Shown piece after piece: positions 16,138-24,077 of a stretch of 40,168 bases of DNA (its first letter is position 1; each line of letters starts with the position of its first letter). This stretch comes from Candidatus Binatia bacterium (GTDB lineage Bacteria; Desulfobacterota; Binatia; Bin18): assembly GCA_022824615.1 (NCBI GenBank), contig JAJDZM010000082.1, forward strand, positions 1-40,168, in the 5' to 3' direction. Position numbers and translations under genes: made by a program. The notes beneath the pieces are model-generated. The model ran no database searches, was not told where the DNA came from, and was given only the letters and a program-made list of their open reading frames with translations.

Positions 16138-16601
16138 AGACCAAACTCGCTTTCCGACACAAGAAAGACGAAATCAAGGGACCGTATCGCTATACTGCGT
16201 GTGGTCTGGATAATGTCTACTTGCTGAATGGGTACGAGCTGTATCAGTTGGAAGATGGAGAAGGGGTGTCTGTACGAGACTTGGAGGATCTACACTGCGC
16301 TATTGGGCGCTGTCTGGCAAAGCAAGACGGGCCGCTCCAACCCAAGGAACTCCGTTGGTTCCGTTTGCATCTGGACTGGACCCAAGACAAACTGGCAGAG
16401 ATCTTAGCATGTACGTCTGAGGCGGTAACACAATGGGAAAAGGGGGAATGTGCGCCATCTGAAAAGAACGATCTGTTTATCCGGCTGCTCTATCTGGATC
16501 ATATTGATGATGGTGCCGGATTTCAGACTCTTCTCGAACGCCTGAGACAACCGGCCTCACAACCGCCGACTAGTTGGATGATGGATCAAGCCGCCGCCTA
16601 G
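16134..16601 (+). CDS. XRE/MqsA-like HTH antitoxin
   Basis: A 155-residue protein beginning at GTG 16134, chosen because GGGAGG lies about seven bases upstream and the start overlaps the toxin stop. A longer frame begins at ATG 16119. The N-terminal part (YRYTACGLDNVYLLNGYE) resembles the MqsA-type module without its zinc cysteines. The second half has an XRE helix-turn-helix: LRWFRLHLDWTQDKLAEIL, then S-E-A-V-T-Q-W-E-K-G. It should neutralise the DUF4258 toxin and repress the operon. A clear rho-independent terminator follows at 16626, ending the transcription unit. Confidence 0.82.
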   Translation: MKTKLAFRHKKDEIKGPYRYTACGLDNVYLLNGYELYQLEDGEGVSVRDLEDLHCAIGRCLAKQDGPLQPKELRWFRLHLDWTQDKLAEILACTSEAVTQWEKGECAPSEKNDLFIRLLYLDHIDDGAGFQTLLERLRQPASQPPTSWMMDQAAA

Positions 16602-16625
16602 CTCCTCTCTCCCGTTTTTCACCTT

Positions 16626-16653
16626 AAAGCCCGGCTGCTTAGCCGGGCTTTTT
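16626..16653 (+). terminator. Rho-independent terminator after the DUF4258/HTH operon
   Basis: A perfect 11-bp stem, AAAGCCCGGCT with AGCCGGGCTTT, encloses a GCTT loop and runs into a T-run (CTTTTTC). It lies 25 bases after the stop of the HTH gene. Confidence 0.92.
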
Positions 16654-16786
16654 CATTACCTATTTCCCAACCAAGTCTTTGTATCGCAGCCGCCTATTCA
16701 TCAGACCCCGTGCCATACACTCCATTTGCACGGCAGTATAGGGCGCGTGTTCTCAATTGATTGAGGTTGGAGGGGAGAAAGTTGAG

Positions 16787-17074
16787 ATGGCAGAGGATTG
16801 TTTGAAGCGACTTGATCGTATTGAAACGGCACTTGTGTTTGCGTATTCGGCTTTAGCAAACGACCCGAACCTACGTCAAGGATTACAGAAACTCCTCGTA
16901 AAAGTCATCCAAGACGAAGATGCGGAGGATGGTTCAACCGCTCTTCCAAAAATCGACGGAATCACGGATGAGGTCCAACGCACGCTTGCGAGCAGCGCGG
17001 GCACGCTCTTCCACGACCTCCTCCGTGCTACGACGCTTCCTCGGAAACAGCCAACTCAGAGCGGTGAAGACTGA
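16787..17074 (+). CDS. Hypothetical helical protein
   Basis: A 95-residue protein beginning MAEDCLKRLDRIETALVFAY. The ATG at 16787 follows GGAGGGGAG and is preferred over an upstream TTG at 16757. It is mostly helical, acidic and without membrane segments (LRQGLQKLLVKVIQDEDAED; TDEVQRTLASSAGTLFHDLL). No family is recognised. It stands alone between the DUF4258/HTH operon and a secreted protein, within the restriction-modification locus. It could be an accessory or cargo gene. Confidence 0.5.
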   Translation: MAEDCLKRLDRIETALVFAYSALANDPNLRQGLQKLLVKVIQDEDAEDGSTALPKIDGITDEVQRTLASSAGTLFHDLLRATTLPRKQPTQSGED

Positions 17075-17169
17075 GGAGAGATATTTTTTTGCTTACCCAT
17101 GATGGGTAAGATTGTATATAGTTCCCCTCCTTTGTTTGTCACAAAGAAGACTAAGCTCTTCAGTGTTAA

Positions 17170-17721
17170 GTGCGTTTCGCAATGACCCCTTTCACGCTTC
17201 TTATTGTACTCTTCATTGTCGCGTGGCCGCGTCAGGCCATCGCTGCCCCTCTCCCCCAGCACGATGTCTTACCTGGCGAGAATCCGACCGTGTGCGGGTC
17301 CCGGTGTGAGGAGCCGAATGCGCCCTGTTCCTATCCGGGTGACGATGGGGCGGTCCGCATTGAGACGGCACTGCATCAGAACGGGGGCATCTGCGTGCGG
17401 GTCGAGAACGCCACCGATGGGGCTCTCTTTCACGGGATTCCGGGTGCCCCGGGGCGGACCGACTTACGGGTGGAACGGCATGTCCGGGCCGGGCGGTGGC
17501 GGCGGGCCGCGCCGACCGTCCAATTATCCTTCACCCTCGCCTACCGGAGCCCGTGGCTTCAGACCGTCGCGCCCCACAGCTATTTCCATCCCTCGCTGCT
17601 CCTGTACAACCATCGGGACCTGCCACCGGGGCGCTATCGGGTCTGTTTCCGGTTCTTGCAGGGGAATCGCACAGAGACCCGGGTACGATGTGCACGGCCC
17701 TTTGCGGTGCCGCCCGATTAA
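17170..17721 (+). CDS. Secreted beta-rich protein of unknown function
   Basis: A protein of about 180 residues starting at GTG 17170 or, perhaps better, ATG 17182. Residues 5-26 form a signal peptide (LLIVLFIVAWPRQAIA, cleavage near A-I-A-A). The mature part has four cysteines within the first 60 residues (V-C-G-S-R-C and P-C-S-Y) and strands such as GGICVRVENATDGALF. Near the end, D-L-P-P-G-R-Y-R-V-C-F-R-F resembles an immunoglobulin-like strand pair. The pattern suggests an extracytoplasmic Ig-like or inhibitor-like domain. No ribosome-binding site is convincing. Codon use is GC-rich, unlike its AT-richer left neighbours. Confidence 0.55.
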   Translation: MRFAMTPFTLLIVLFIVAWPRQAIAAPLPQHDVLPGENPTVCGSRCEEPNAPCSYPGDDGAVRIETALHQNGGICVRVENATDGALFHGIPGAPGRTDLRVERHVRAGRWRRAAPTVQLSFTLAYRSPWLQTVAPHSYFHPSLLLYNHRDLPPGRYRVCFRFLQGNRTETRVRCARPFAVPPD

Positions 17722-17790
17722 ACGTGCCTTTTTTCGGGATAGAGGGCGGTCATGTGACTTTGCTATACAATTCCCTCCCAAGAGGGGATG

Positions 17791-17827
17791 GGGTGGTGCA
17801 GAAGTCCCAGACTTTGGAGACGATGGG
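17791..17827 (-). pseudogene. Fragment matching the 5' end of hsdM
   Basis: These 37 bases match hsdM bases 15315-15351 at 33 positions and read P-I-V-S-K-V-W-D-F-C-T-T on the minus strand, against PIVSKVWSFCTT in hsdM. The match stops abruptly into a palindromic repeat (17764-17789) that itself resembles the hsdM leader. It is either the trace of a second hsdM copy or of a rearrangement that moved hsdM away from hsdS. Confidence 0.6.
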
Positions 17828-17880
17828 AGCGGTGTTTATGCTTTATATAACATATGGCGCGCGCACTCTAGGGAGGCGAC

Positions 17881-18174
17881 ATGGAAAAAGAAACGTATAC
17901 CCCGTGGGACAGTGCCGAGTTTTTGGACGATGACGAAGCCCGGCTCGAATACTTGAAAGCCGCGCTCGAAGAAAACGACCCGGAATTTTTCGTCAAGGCG
18001 GTCGGCACCGTGGCGCGCGCTATGGGCATGACCGCCGTCGCCCAAGCAACCCACCTGGGCCGGCCCAGTCTGTATAAAGCGCTGTCCGGCGAGCGCGACC
18101 CCCGCATCGGCACGGTGATGAAGGTGCTGGGGGCGCTCGGGGTCCGTCTCACCGTCGCACCAAAAGCGGTGTGA
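17881..18174 (+). CDS. HigA-family addiction-module antitoxin, apparently orphan
   Basis: A 97-residue protein with D-D-E-A-R-L-E-Y-L-K-A-A-L-E in the N-terminal half and a Cro/XRE-like helix-turn-helix in the rest (MTAVAQATHLGRPSLYKALS, then T-V-M-K-V-L-G-A-L-G). This is the pattern of HigA-family addiction-module antidotes, normally encoded just downstream of a RelE/HigB toxin. GGGAGG precedes the ATG. No toxin frame is present upstream; that space holds an hsdM fragment and a repeat. The toxin was probably lost, or the protein now acts as a regulator. Confidence 0.8.
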   Translation: MEKETYTPWDSAEFLDDDEARLEYLKAALEENDPEFFVKAVGTVARAMGMTAVAQATHLGRPSLYKALSGERDPRIGTVMKVLGALGVRLTVAPKAV

Positions 18175-18301
18175 CGCCACACCTGCCACACCAAGACGTA
18201 GAAAGGGGCTCCAGCTATCAGATTCAGATGAACGCTGTTTTACAGGCATTCAATGGTACGCTGGAGAAGCGGAAAGTTGATGTTGATGGGTAGTTTGCCA
18301 G

Positions 18302-19483
18302 TCATGCCCTCGTCTTTCTCTTCTTTATTTTCTTGGCGTGGTTATTCTTCACCGCCTTCTCTCTTTCGGCCCTGATTCGATCCAGAAGAACTGACGCCGG
18401 TTCGTCGTTCGGGTCTTGTGAGACGAGTTGGCCGGAGAAGGCTTTCTTTAGGATCGATTGGCGAAGAGCATCGGTCTTTAGTAGCTGATTGTCAATCGCA
18501 ACTCTCTGGTCGTCTATCACCGACAAGATTGCTTCAAGTCGATCAACAAGTGCTCGTTGCTCCTCTAACGAACACAAGGGAACGACAAGATTCTCAAGTG
18601 TCGTCAAGTTGATGTTTTTCTGCGCTGTTGCCGGTGCATACGCCTCAATCCGTGTGCGCACCGACTTGATGAATAGCTCTACGTATTCAGGTAAGACCAG
18701 CGTCTTCGCAGCAGTGAACCCCACAACACTGTCAGGAAAGCAGCCGTCAAATCCGAGAAAGGCGGTCTCGGCAATATTCGCAGCGATGGTGATACACAGC
18801 GTTCCTTCCGGCCAAAGCTTGCTTTGCTCAAGGCCACGTTCGCTGTAAGTCTGAGAGTATTCACGGATGATGCGACCAGCCGCCTTGACTTCCGCCGTCT
18901 GGATAAAAGGATATGGTCCCCCGAAGAGTTCTGGCGCATTGCGTGGCCTATGTTTCGATTTGCCCCGTCCCAGTTCGCCCAAGTTGGCCAGTAGGGTATA
19001 AGCGTAACCCTCGGGCAATGGCGGAAGCTCTGCTAGGGTGTCAGAGCCCACTAGAAGCGGGTCAGCCGCCTTCCTTTCGTGCTTGATACGAGCAATCAAC
19101 TGCTCAGGCGTCTCAAGCTTGTCTTTATTCTCTTCGCGCCATTGCGCCGTGAGCTTGCCTTCGAAGGCGTGCTTGAGCACGGCCTGACGATAGACCTTGA
19201 GTTGCGCCTGAGCGGTTTTCAAGCTTTCGATGCCCTTGTCCAGTTCGGAAAAAAGTTCCTCGATCTTGGCGACGATGCGCTTTTGTTCTGCTACTGGAGG
19301 GACGATAACCGGAATAGATCGGGCGAAGTCTCTGGAAGAAATGCTCGCCTGATTCACGTGCTTCACACACCGATGAAGGTAGTAGCGAGCCATCCAGAGA
19401 TAGTGAAGTTGATAGGCGCCAAACTCAGGCACGACGGCTGGATTAAAGCGCACTCTAGTCATGTGATTAGAGAACGCGAGACC
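18302..19483 (-). pseudogene. hsdS: N-terminally truncated type I specificity subunit
   Basis: An intact HsdS has two target-recognition domains (TRDs), each followed by a conserved helix. Here the first TRD keeps only its last part (GLAFSNHMTRVRF to IPVIVPPVAEQKRIV). Helix 1 (KIEELFSELDKGIESLKTAQ), the complete second TRD (from Y-T-L-L-A-N-L-G-E-L-G-R-G to VVPLCSLEEQRAL) and helix 2 follow. About 100-120 N-terminal residues are missing. The open frame continues upstream to 19543 only by reading an hsdR fragment out of frame, so the boundary near 19480 is a deletion joint. The remaining protein could still fold around its second TRD, and half-size HsdS proteins can dimerise in known systems, but no native start is visible. 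Confidence 0.82.
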
Positions 19484-19687
19484 TTGCGCGTGCGGCGGCT
19501 TCAACCGCATCCGGGTCCATGGCCTGCAGCAGGTCGTGGACAATCTGTGTCAGTGGCGTCCCATCCATTTTTTTCGTCAAGCGGCGCTCTTCCTCCGGGG
19601 TGAGTTGTTTGTTCAGACGCGCCAGCCGTCCGGCCAGAGAACTCAGGCTGTCATCGTCGTGCGCACCGAGCATGACGCCGTATCATA
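19467..19687 (-). pseudogene. Detached internal fragment of hsdR
   Basis: The frame GVMLGAHDDDSLSSLAGRLA followed by R-L-N-K-Q-L-T-P-E-E and L-L-Q-A-M-D-P-D-A-V matches the segment that normally follows the helicase core of HsdR. The hsdR reading frame from 22044 stops being HsdR-like at the residues that should immediately precede this segment. It ends at the hsdS joint near 19480, and the frame closes at 19467. The rest of the HsdR C-terminus, which binds the methyltransferase, is gone. Confidence 0.75.
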
Positions 19688-19824
19688 ATACGGTTGGCCT
19701 CATTCCGATGATGGTTGCTCTGTTTCATTTCTTTGATGCCCCAAAAGAGTAGGAACAATTGGCCAAAGCCCACCACATACGCGGCTACCGCATCCTTCGT
19801 CAAGAACACAAAGACATCGCGCAT
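19651..19824 (-). CDS. Small single-membrane-span protein inside the hsdR insertion
   Basis: From ATG 19824, 57 residues are encoded: MRDVFVFLTKDAVAAYVVGF, continuing GQLFLLFWGIKEMKQSNHHR. There is one hydrophobic segment followed by a charged helix. GGAGG lies eleven bases upstream. The last codons (I-R-R-H-A-R-C-A-R-R) are read out of frame from the hsdR fragment, so the 3' end is truncated by, or fused to, the insertion joint near 19685. The layout (a membrane helix then a polar coiled coil) resembles the gene at 37455-37712. Function unknown. Confidence 0.45.
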   Translation of the reverse strand: MRDVFVFLTKDAVAAYVVGFGQLFLLFWGIKEMKQSNHHRNEANRIMIRRHARCARR

Positions 19825-19880
19825 AGAGTACCACGCCTCCTTACGGTAGTGTCTTCCGCTCAATCACGATTGCCTTATGC

Positions 19881-20173
19881 CTAACCACTCTTCAACCAGG
19901 ACGGCAGATCGTCAAAGCCTTCATACAGTTGCAGTGTTTCGAGATCATAGGATGCATGAGCTTCTTCTCGTATGGGGCATCGATCAAAAATATGATCCCA
20001 CATGGTATAAATGACGGTGGCCCCATCCACGCATTTCTCAATAGCTATTGCCGCATCCTCAGATGTAAAAATTCCTGATAGCCGTCCATTTCCCAATTAT
20101 CCTGTGGTGGGCGGGGGAAATGGGGAATGGATCGGATGTGATTCGCTAATTGTTTGAGTTTTTTCTTTTGCAT
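19881..20173 (-). pseudogene. Frameshifted small gene inserted in hsdR
   Basis: AAGGAG lies directly before an ATG at 20173 opening MQKKKLKQLANHIRSIPHF, which continues to D-N-W-E-M-D-G-Y-Q-E-F and then stops at 20045. The frame shifted by one base continues convincingly as T-S-E-D-A-A-I-A-I-E-K, VIYTMWDHIFD and ETLQLYEGFDDLPSWLKSG to the stop at 19881. Read together they give one protein of about 95 residues, broken near a run of five T. An ATG at 20096 opens the second part alone. No family is recognised. The gene starts just after hsdR loses its similarity, so it came with the insertion. Confidence 0.5.
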
Positions 20174-22044
20174 AGTGGCTCCTTCAATCGTGATTGGTAA
20201 TCGGGATTTGATTTTGCTGGTGGTGAATCGTAAAAGAGGTCTTTGAGGGAGACACTCGGTTTGCGCTCTAAGGGGCGGCTCTCAGTCTTGAGCGACTTGG
20301 TGACGCCAATGGCATCAATAATCACAAAATGCGTCTTGTCACTCGTGGCAGACGGGGTGACTTTTTTGAGGTCGTCATGTCCGAGGGTTCGTGTCCCGCG
20401 CCCTTTCATCTGCTCAAAATAATTACGGCTTTTGACATCACGCATGAACAGCAGACATTCGAGCGGCTTGACATCCGTACCCGTGGCGATCATGTCCACC
20501 GTCACCGCAATACGCGGATAATAATCATTCCGAAAAGCGGCCAGGATCGACTTCGGGTCTTCTTCGGCTTGATAGGTCACTTTTTTGCAGAACGCATTGC
20601 CGGCGTCGAATTCCTCACGCACGATCTGGATAATGTCATCTGCATGACTGTCCGTTTTGGCAAATATCAACGTTTTGGGGATTTCTGTCCGTCCGGCAAA
20701 AATTGCAGGGCTCTTATCTCGAAAGGTCCGAATCACGTTTCTGATCTGGCTGGGATTGACCACATCTTTGTCCAACTGTGTGGCCGAGAAGTCTACATCC
20801 TCGTCCAGTTGTTCCCAGCGTTTTTTGCGCGTGAGCCGGTTTCGCTTATCCACATATTCCTGCGCCTGGATATGACCGCCCTGCTTGGTGATTTCAGTCT
20901 CAATGATGTACACATCGTGACCGACATTGACACCATCAGCGACCGCTTCTTCGTGTGAATATTCACTGACGATGTTTTCGTTGAAGAAGCCAAACGTGCG
21001 GCGGTCCGGCGTTGCGGTCAAGCCGACCAGAAACGCATCATAATATTCCAGCACTTGCTTCCACAGGTTGTAGATAGAGCGGTGACATTCATCAATGACG
21101 ACAAAATCAAAGAACTCAATGGGCAGGTCGCTATTATAGACAACAGGCAACGGGGCTTTGGGCTGGGCGTGTTCAGCCGGATTGTCCTGCTCGGCAGCCT
21201 CGTCCAAAGGTTCGCCTTTGAGAATGGAATACAGGCGTTGAATGGTGCTGATACAGACCTGAGTATCTTTTGCCACATAACTCGATTTGAGCCGCTGCAC
21301 ATTATACAACTCGGTGAACTTCCGGCTTTCCTCGTTCGACACGTAGGCCCTGAATTCCTGCTCGGCCTGTTCACCCAAATTCTTTGTATCCACCAAAAAG
21401 AGCACCCGCCTGGCATCAGCGTGCTTGAGCAGACGATAAATCGCAGTAATGGCCGTGAATGTTTTTCCAGAGCCGGTTGCCATCTGGATTAACGCCCGTG
21501 GGCGGTTCTGCTGAAAAGAGCGCTCCAGCTTGGTGATGGCACGAACCTGGCAGTCTCGCAGGCCGTCTTGATTGAGGTCGGGCAGCTTCAACAACCGACC
21601 ACGGAGCGTGGCGGGCTGAGTCAGCCACTCTTGGAGTACCCGCGGCTGATGAAAAGAGAATATCGGACGCGAACGTGGTTTGGGGTCACGTCCGTCACGA
21701 AAACGGGTCAGCACACCCGTGCTTTCATAAATGAACGGCAACGGCTTGTTCTGATTCACCCATTTGAGCTTGGCTTTGGCATAGTCGCCCGATTGCGTCT
21801 CCACCACGGTCAGGCGATGCCCTTCCTCCTCCTTTTTGGCTTCGATAATGCCAACCGGCTCGCGGTCAACAAAAAGGACGTAATCTGCCGGGCCAACGTC
21901 AGTCGGATATTCACGAACGGCAACCCCGAGGCCCGCGCTGAAATCGATGTCCTTTTTCTCTTGGACCACCCAGCCGGCCTGGGTGAGCAAGCTGTCAATG
22001 TTTTCGCGAGCAGCTTGTTCCGGGGTCTGGTTGGCTCTGGCCAT
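20146..22044 (-). pseudogene. hsdR: Type I restriction endonuclease subunit R, 3'-truncated
   Basis: The first 604 or so residues are good HsdR: a nuclease domain with D54 (P-A-D-Y-V-L-F-V-D) and E68-A-K70, Walker A A-T-G-S-G-K-T at 189-195, D-E-C-H at 318-321, and G-L-T-A-T-P-D-R-R soon after. Further on come G-T-D-V-K-P-L-E and GRGTRTLG. After KPSVSLKDLF the product runs into 28 unrelated residues ending at 20146. Its true continuation lies detached at 19467-19687. A normal HsdR would be several hundred residues longer. Restriction is probably lost, since the C-terminal region is needed to join the complex. Confidence 0.88.
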
Positions 22045-22103
22045 GTCCGTGGTGGTGTTATTGTGGTTTTGGATGGGCGGGAGTGTTTATGTCGAGCAGA
22101 AGG

Positions 22104-22137
22104 GGAAACCCACCCCGCCGCTTCGCGGCACCCCTCC
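22104..22137 (-). repeat. 34-bp repeat, right boundary of the restriction-modification locus
   Basis: Inverted copy of the element at 13831-13864, differing at two of 34 bases. It lies 60 bases upstream of hsdR. The following bases (22138-22180) form another palindrome-rich stretch (CCCCTC and GAGGGG). The space between hsdR and the next gene contains nothing else recognisable. Confidence 0.7.
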
Positions 22138-22193
22138 CGAGAGGGGATGTTTCAGCGCCCCTCGGGGGAGGGGCACGTGGCTGGAGAAGCGGG

Positions 22194-23876
22194 CTAGGCG
22201 GCTCCGGCGCGCAGCACTTGACCGGGCAGGTCACCGGTGTGCTGCTGGTCTTGGTATAAGACCTCACCGTTCACAATCGTATGCATCACTCCCTGAGCGG
22301 GGACGACCAGCCGTCGCCCACCACCGGGCAGGTCGTGGCGCATCTCGGGCCGCCTGGGCGAGCCAATCGTGGTGGCATCAAAAATGGCGATATCAGCGGC
22401 CATGCCTTCAGCCAGCACGCCCCGATTGGGTACGCCAAAGAACCGGGCCGGTTCGGCAGTGATGCGCTGGACCGCCCGCTCAATCGGCATGAGCTGTTTT
22501 TCCCGCACCCAGGTGCCGAGCAGATAGGTGCAGTAGCCGGCGTCGCACAGCATATCCACGTGGGCGCCACCGTCCGACAGTCCGATCATCGTGTTGGGAT
22601 GGGTGATGAGTTCGGCCACGCGATTTTCGTCCGCGTTAAAGAGAGCCATGACGTACTGGATATTCAGATTGTCCTCAATGGCCAGATCGAGGAAAGTGTC
22701 CAGCCCGTCCTTCCCTCGCTCGCGGGCCACCTCGTCAACCGTTTTGCCCTCGTACTGTTTGAGCGCGGGATTGCTGACTTCCTGGATATCGACCCGGTCC
22801 CACTTCCCAGGAAAGACTCTGGGCTGCTCAAAGGTTTTGCGCCAGGCCTGGCGGAAGTCGGGGTCACGGTAGAGCGCGCTCTGCTCCTCTTCCGATTTAT
22901 TAAAGGCCGGATTCCAGCACTCCAGATTGGCGAAAATGAACGGGTTGCGCAGGTTGACCTGCACACTGAGCGGCCGACAGGTGACCTGCGGCACGATCCC
23001 GCGTTGAATCAGAGACTCGGTCTGGCGGAGCGTTTCCATACAGACATCGGGCTGGTCGTCGCGTGACAGCATGGCCAGCCAGGTCACCGGACGATTGCTC
23101 TCCGTGCCCAAATGGTCGAGCAAGGCGTAGTCACTCTCTGTGACGACACCCGGCTGGTCGTTCAGGGCGAGTTCAATCGAGCCCCGGCCCAGGTCTTTGA
23201 GGACGCCGGCGTAGGCGGCCAGTTCATCAAAGCTGGCCAGGCGGCAGGCGAGCGGCCGGCCCTGATAGCCGATATGCTGCGGGCCGTTGGTGGTTGAGAA
23301 ACCAAACGCCCCGGCCTGCATGGCCTCTCTCAGGAGGGCGGCGATCCGGGTTGTTTCCTCTGGCGTAGCGGCCCGCTCCATGGATTCTTCACCCATGACG
23401 TAATGACGAAACGGGGTCAGCGGAGCCATAAACCCGAGGTTGATCCCCGAGCCTCGCTTCGCCGCGGCATCCATATATTCGGGGAAGGTTTCCCAGTCCC
23501 AGGTCACGCCCTGTGACAGCACATCAAAAGGAATGGCCTCGACATTGACGAGATCCCAGGCTGCAATCTCGCGCACCTCGGGTTTGCACGGCGCCAAGCC
23601 CACGCCGCAATTGCCCATGATGACACTGGTCACACCGTGCCAGGACGACGGAGAGATGACCGGGTCCCAACAGATCTGGGCATCATAGTGGGTATGGTGG
23701 TCGATAAAGCCGGGGGTGACCGTCAGGTCGGACGCCTCAATGACCTTTTTTGCGCCGTCGCTGATTTTCCCAATTTCAGCAATCTTCCCCTCTGCCACCG
23801 CGATATCGGTCCGGACCGGCTGCGCGCCGCTCCCATCAACCACCGTGCCATTCTTAATCAGCAGATCGTAGGACAT
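22194..23876 (-). CDS. N-acyl-D-amino-acid deacylase-like amidohydrolase
   Basis: This 560-residue amidohydrolase_3 protein starts MSYDLLIKNGTVVDGSGAQP and has D-I-A-V-A-E-G-K-I-A-E-I-G. It then carries T-P-G-F-I-D-H-H-T-H-Y-D-A-Q at residues 55-68, the metal-binding HxH motif of D-aminoacylases. The C-terminal ADIAIFDATTIG and VMHTIVNGEVLYQ close the composite beta sandwich. Such enzymes hydrolyse N-acyl-D-amino acids or related cyclic amides. GGGAGGGG precedes the ATG. It is a single gene, divergent from the CYTH gene. Substrate is not predictable: this group includes many annotated only by similarity. Complete, with no signal peptide. Confidence 0.88.
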   Translation of the reverse strand: MSYDLLIKNGTVVDGSGAQPVRTDIAVAEGKIAEIGKISDGAKKVIEASDLTVTPGFIDHHTHYDAQICWDPVISPSSWHGVTSVIMGNCGVGLAPCKPEVREIAAWDLVNVEAIPFDVLSQGVTWDWETFPEYMDAAAKRGSGINLGFMAPLTPFRHYVMGEESMERAATPEETTRIAALLREAMQAGAFGFSTTNGPQHIGYQGRPLACRLASFDELAAYAGVLKDLGRGSIELALNDQPGVVTESDYALLDHLGTESNRPVTWLAMLSRDDQPDVCMETLRQTESLIQRGIVPQVTCRPLSVQVNLRNPFIFANLECWNPAFNKSEEEQSALYRDPDFRQAWRKTFEQPRVFPGKWDRVDIQEVSNPALKQYEGKTVDEVARERGKDGLDTFLDLAIEDNLNIQYVMALFNADENRVAELITHPNTMIGLSDGGAHVDMLCDAGYCTYLLGTWVREKQLMPIERAVQRITAEPARFFGVPNRGVLAEGMAADIAIFDATTIGSPRRPEMRHDLPGGGRRLVVPAQGVMHTIVNGEVLYQDQQHTGDLPGQVLRAGAA

Positions 23877-23972
23877 CTCTTTCCCCTCCCTGTATGGTTC
23901 CGAGCTTTTTAACGTGCCGTATCCCTATCCTGTTCCCTCGTGCGGGGTCAAGCGTTCCACTCCTATGAGGGC

Positions 23973-24002
23973 TTGACACACAGGCAGGAGAAAGCTGACA
24001 AT
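23973..24002 (+). promoter_or_regulatory. Possible sigma70-like promoter for the CYTH gene
   Basis: A perfect TTGACA at 23973-23978 is followed after 18 bases by GACAAT, which matches four of six -10 consensus bases. It lies 76 bases upstream of the CYTH start. The rest of the 201-base gap between 23876 and 24078 shows nothing else recognisable. Consensus matching alone is weak evidence. Confidence 0.35.
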
Positions 24003-24077
24003 CCTTCTTCTCCGTCATACGACACGTAGCCTCATACCGCTGGGAGGCGACACGCTGGAGAAAGGACCTTCAGAGCG

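Noticed and set aside
18175-18301. A 21-codon frame between the HigA-like gene and hsdS
   Set aside because: Too short, with no family resemblance and no convincing ribosome-binding site.
13879-22044. A functional three-gene type I restriction-modification system
   Set aside because: hsdR is cut by an insertion and lacks its C-terminus, and hsdS lacks most of its first TRD.
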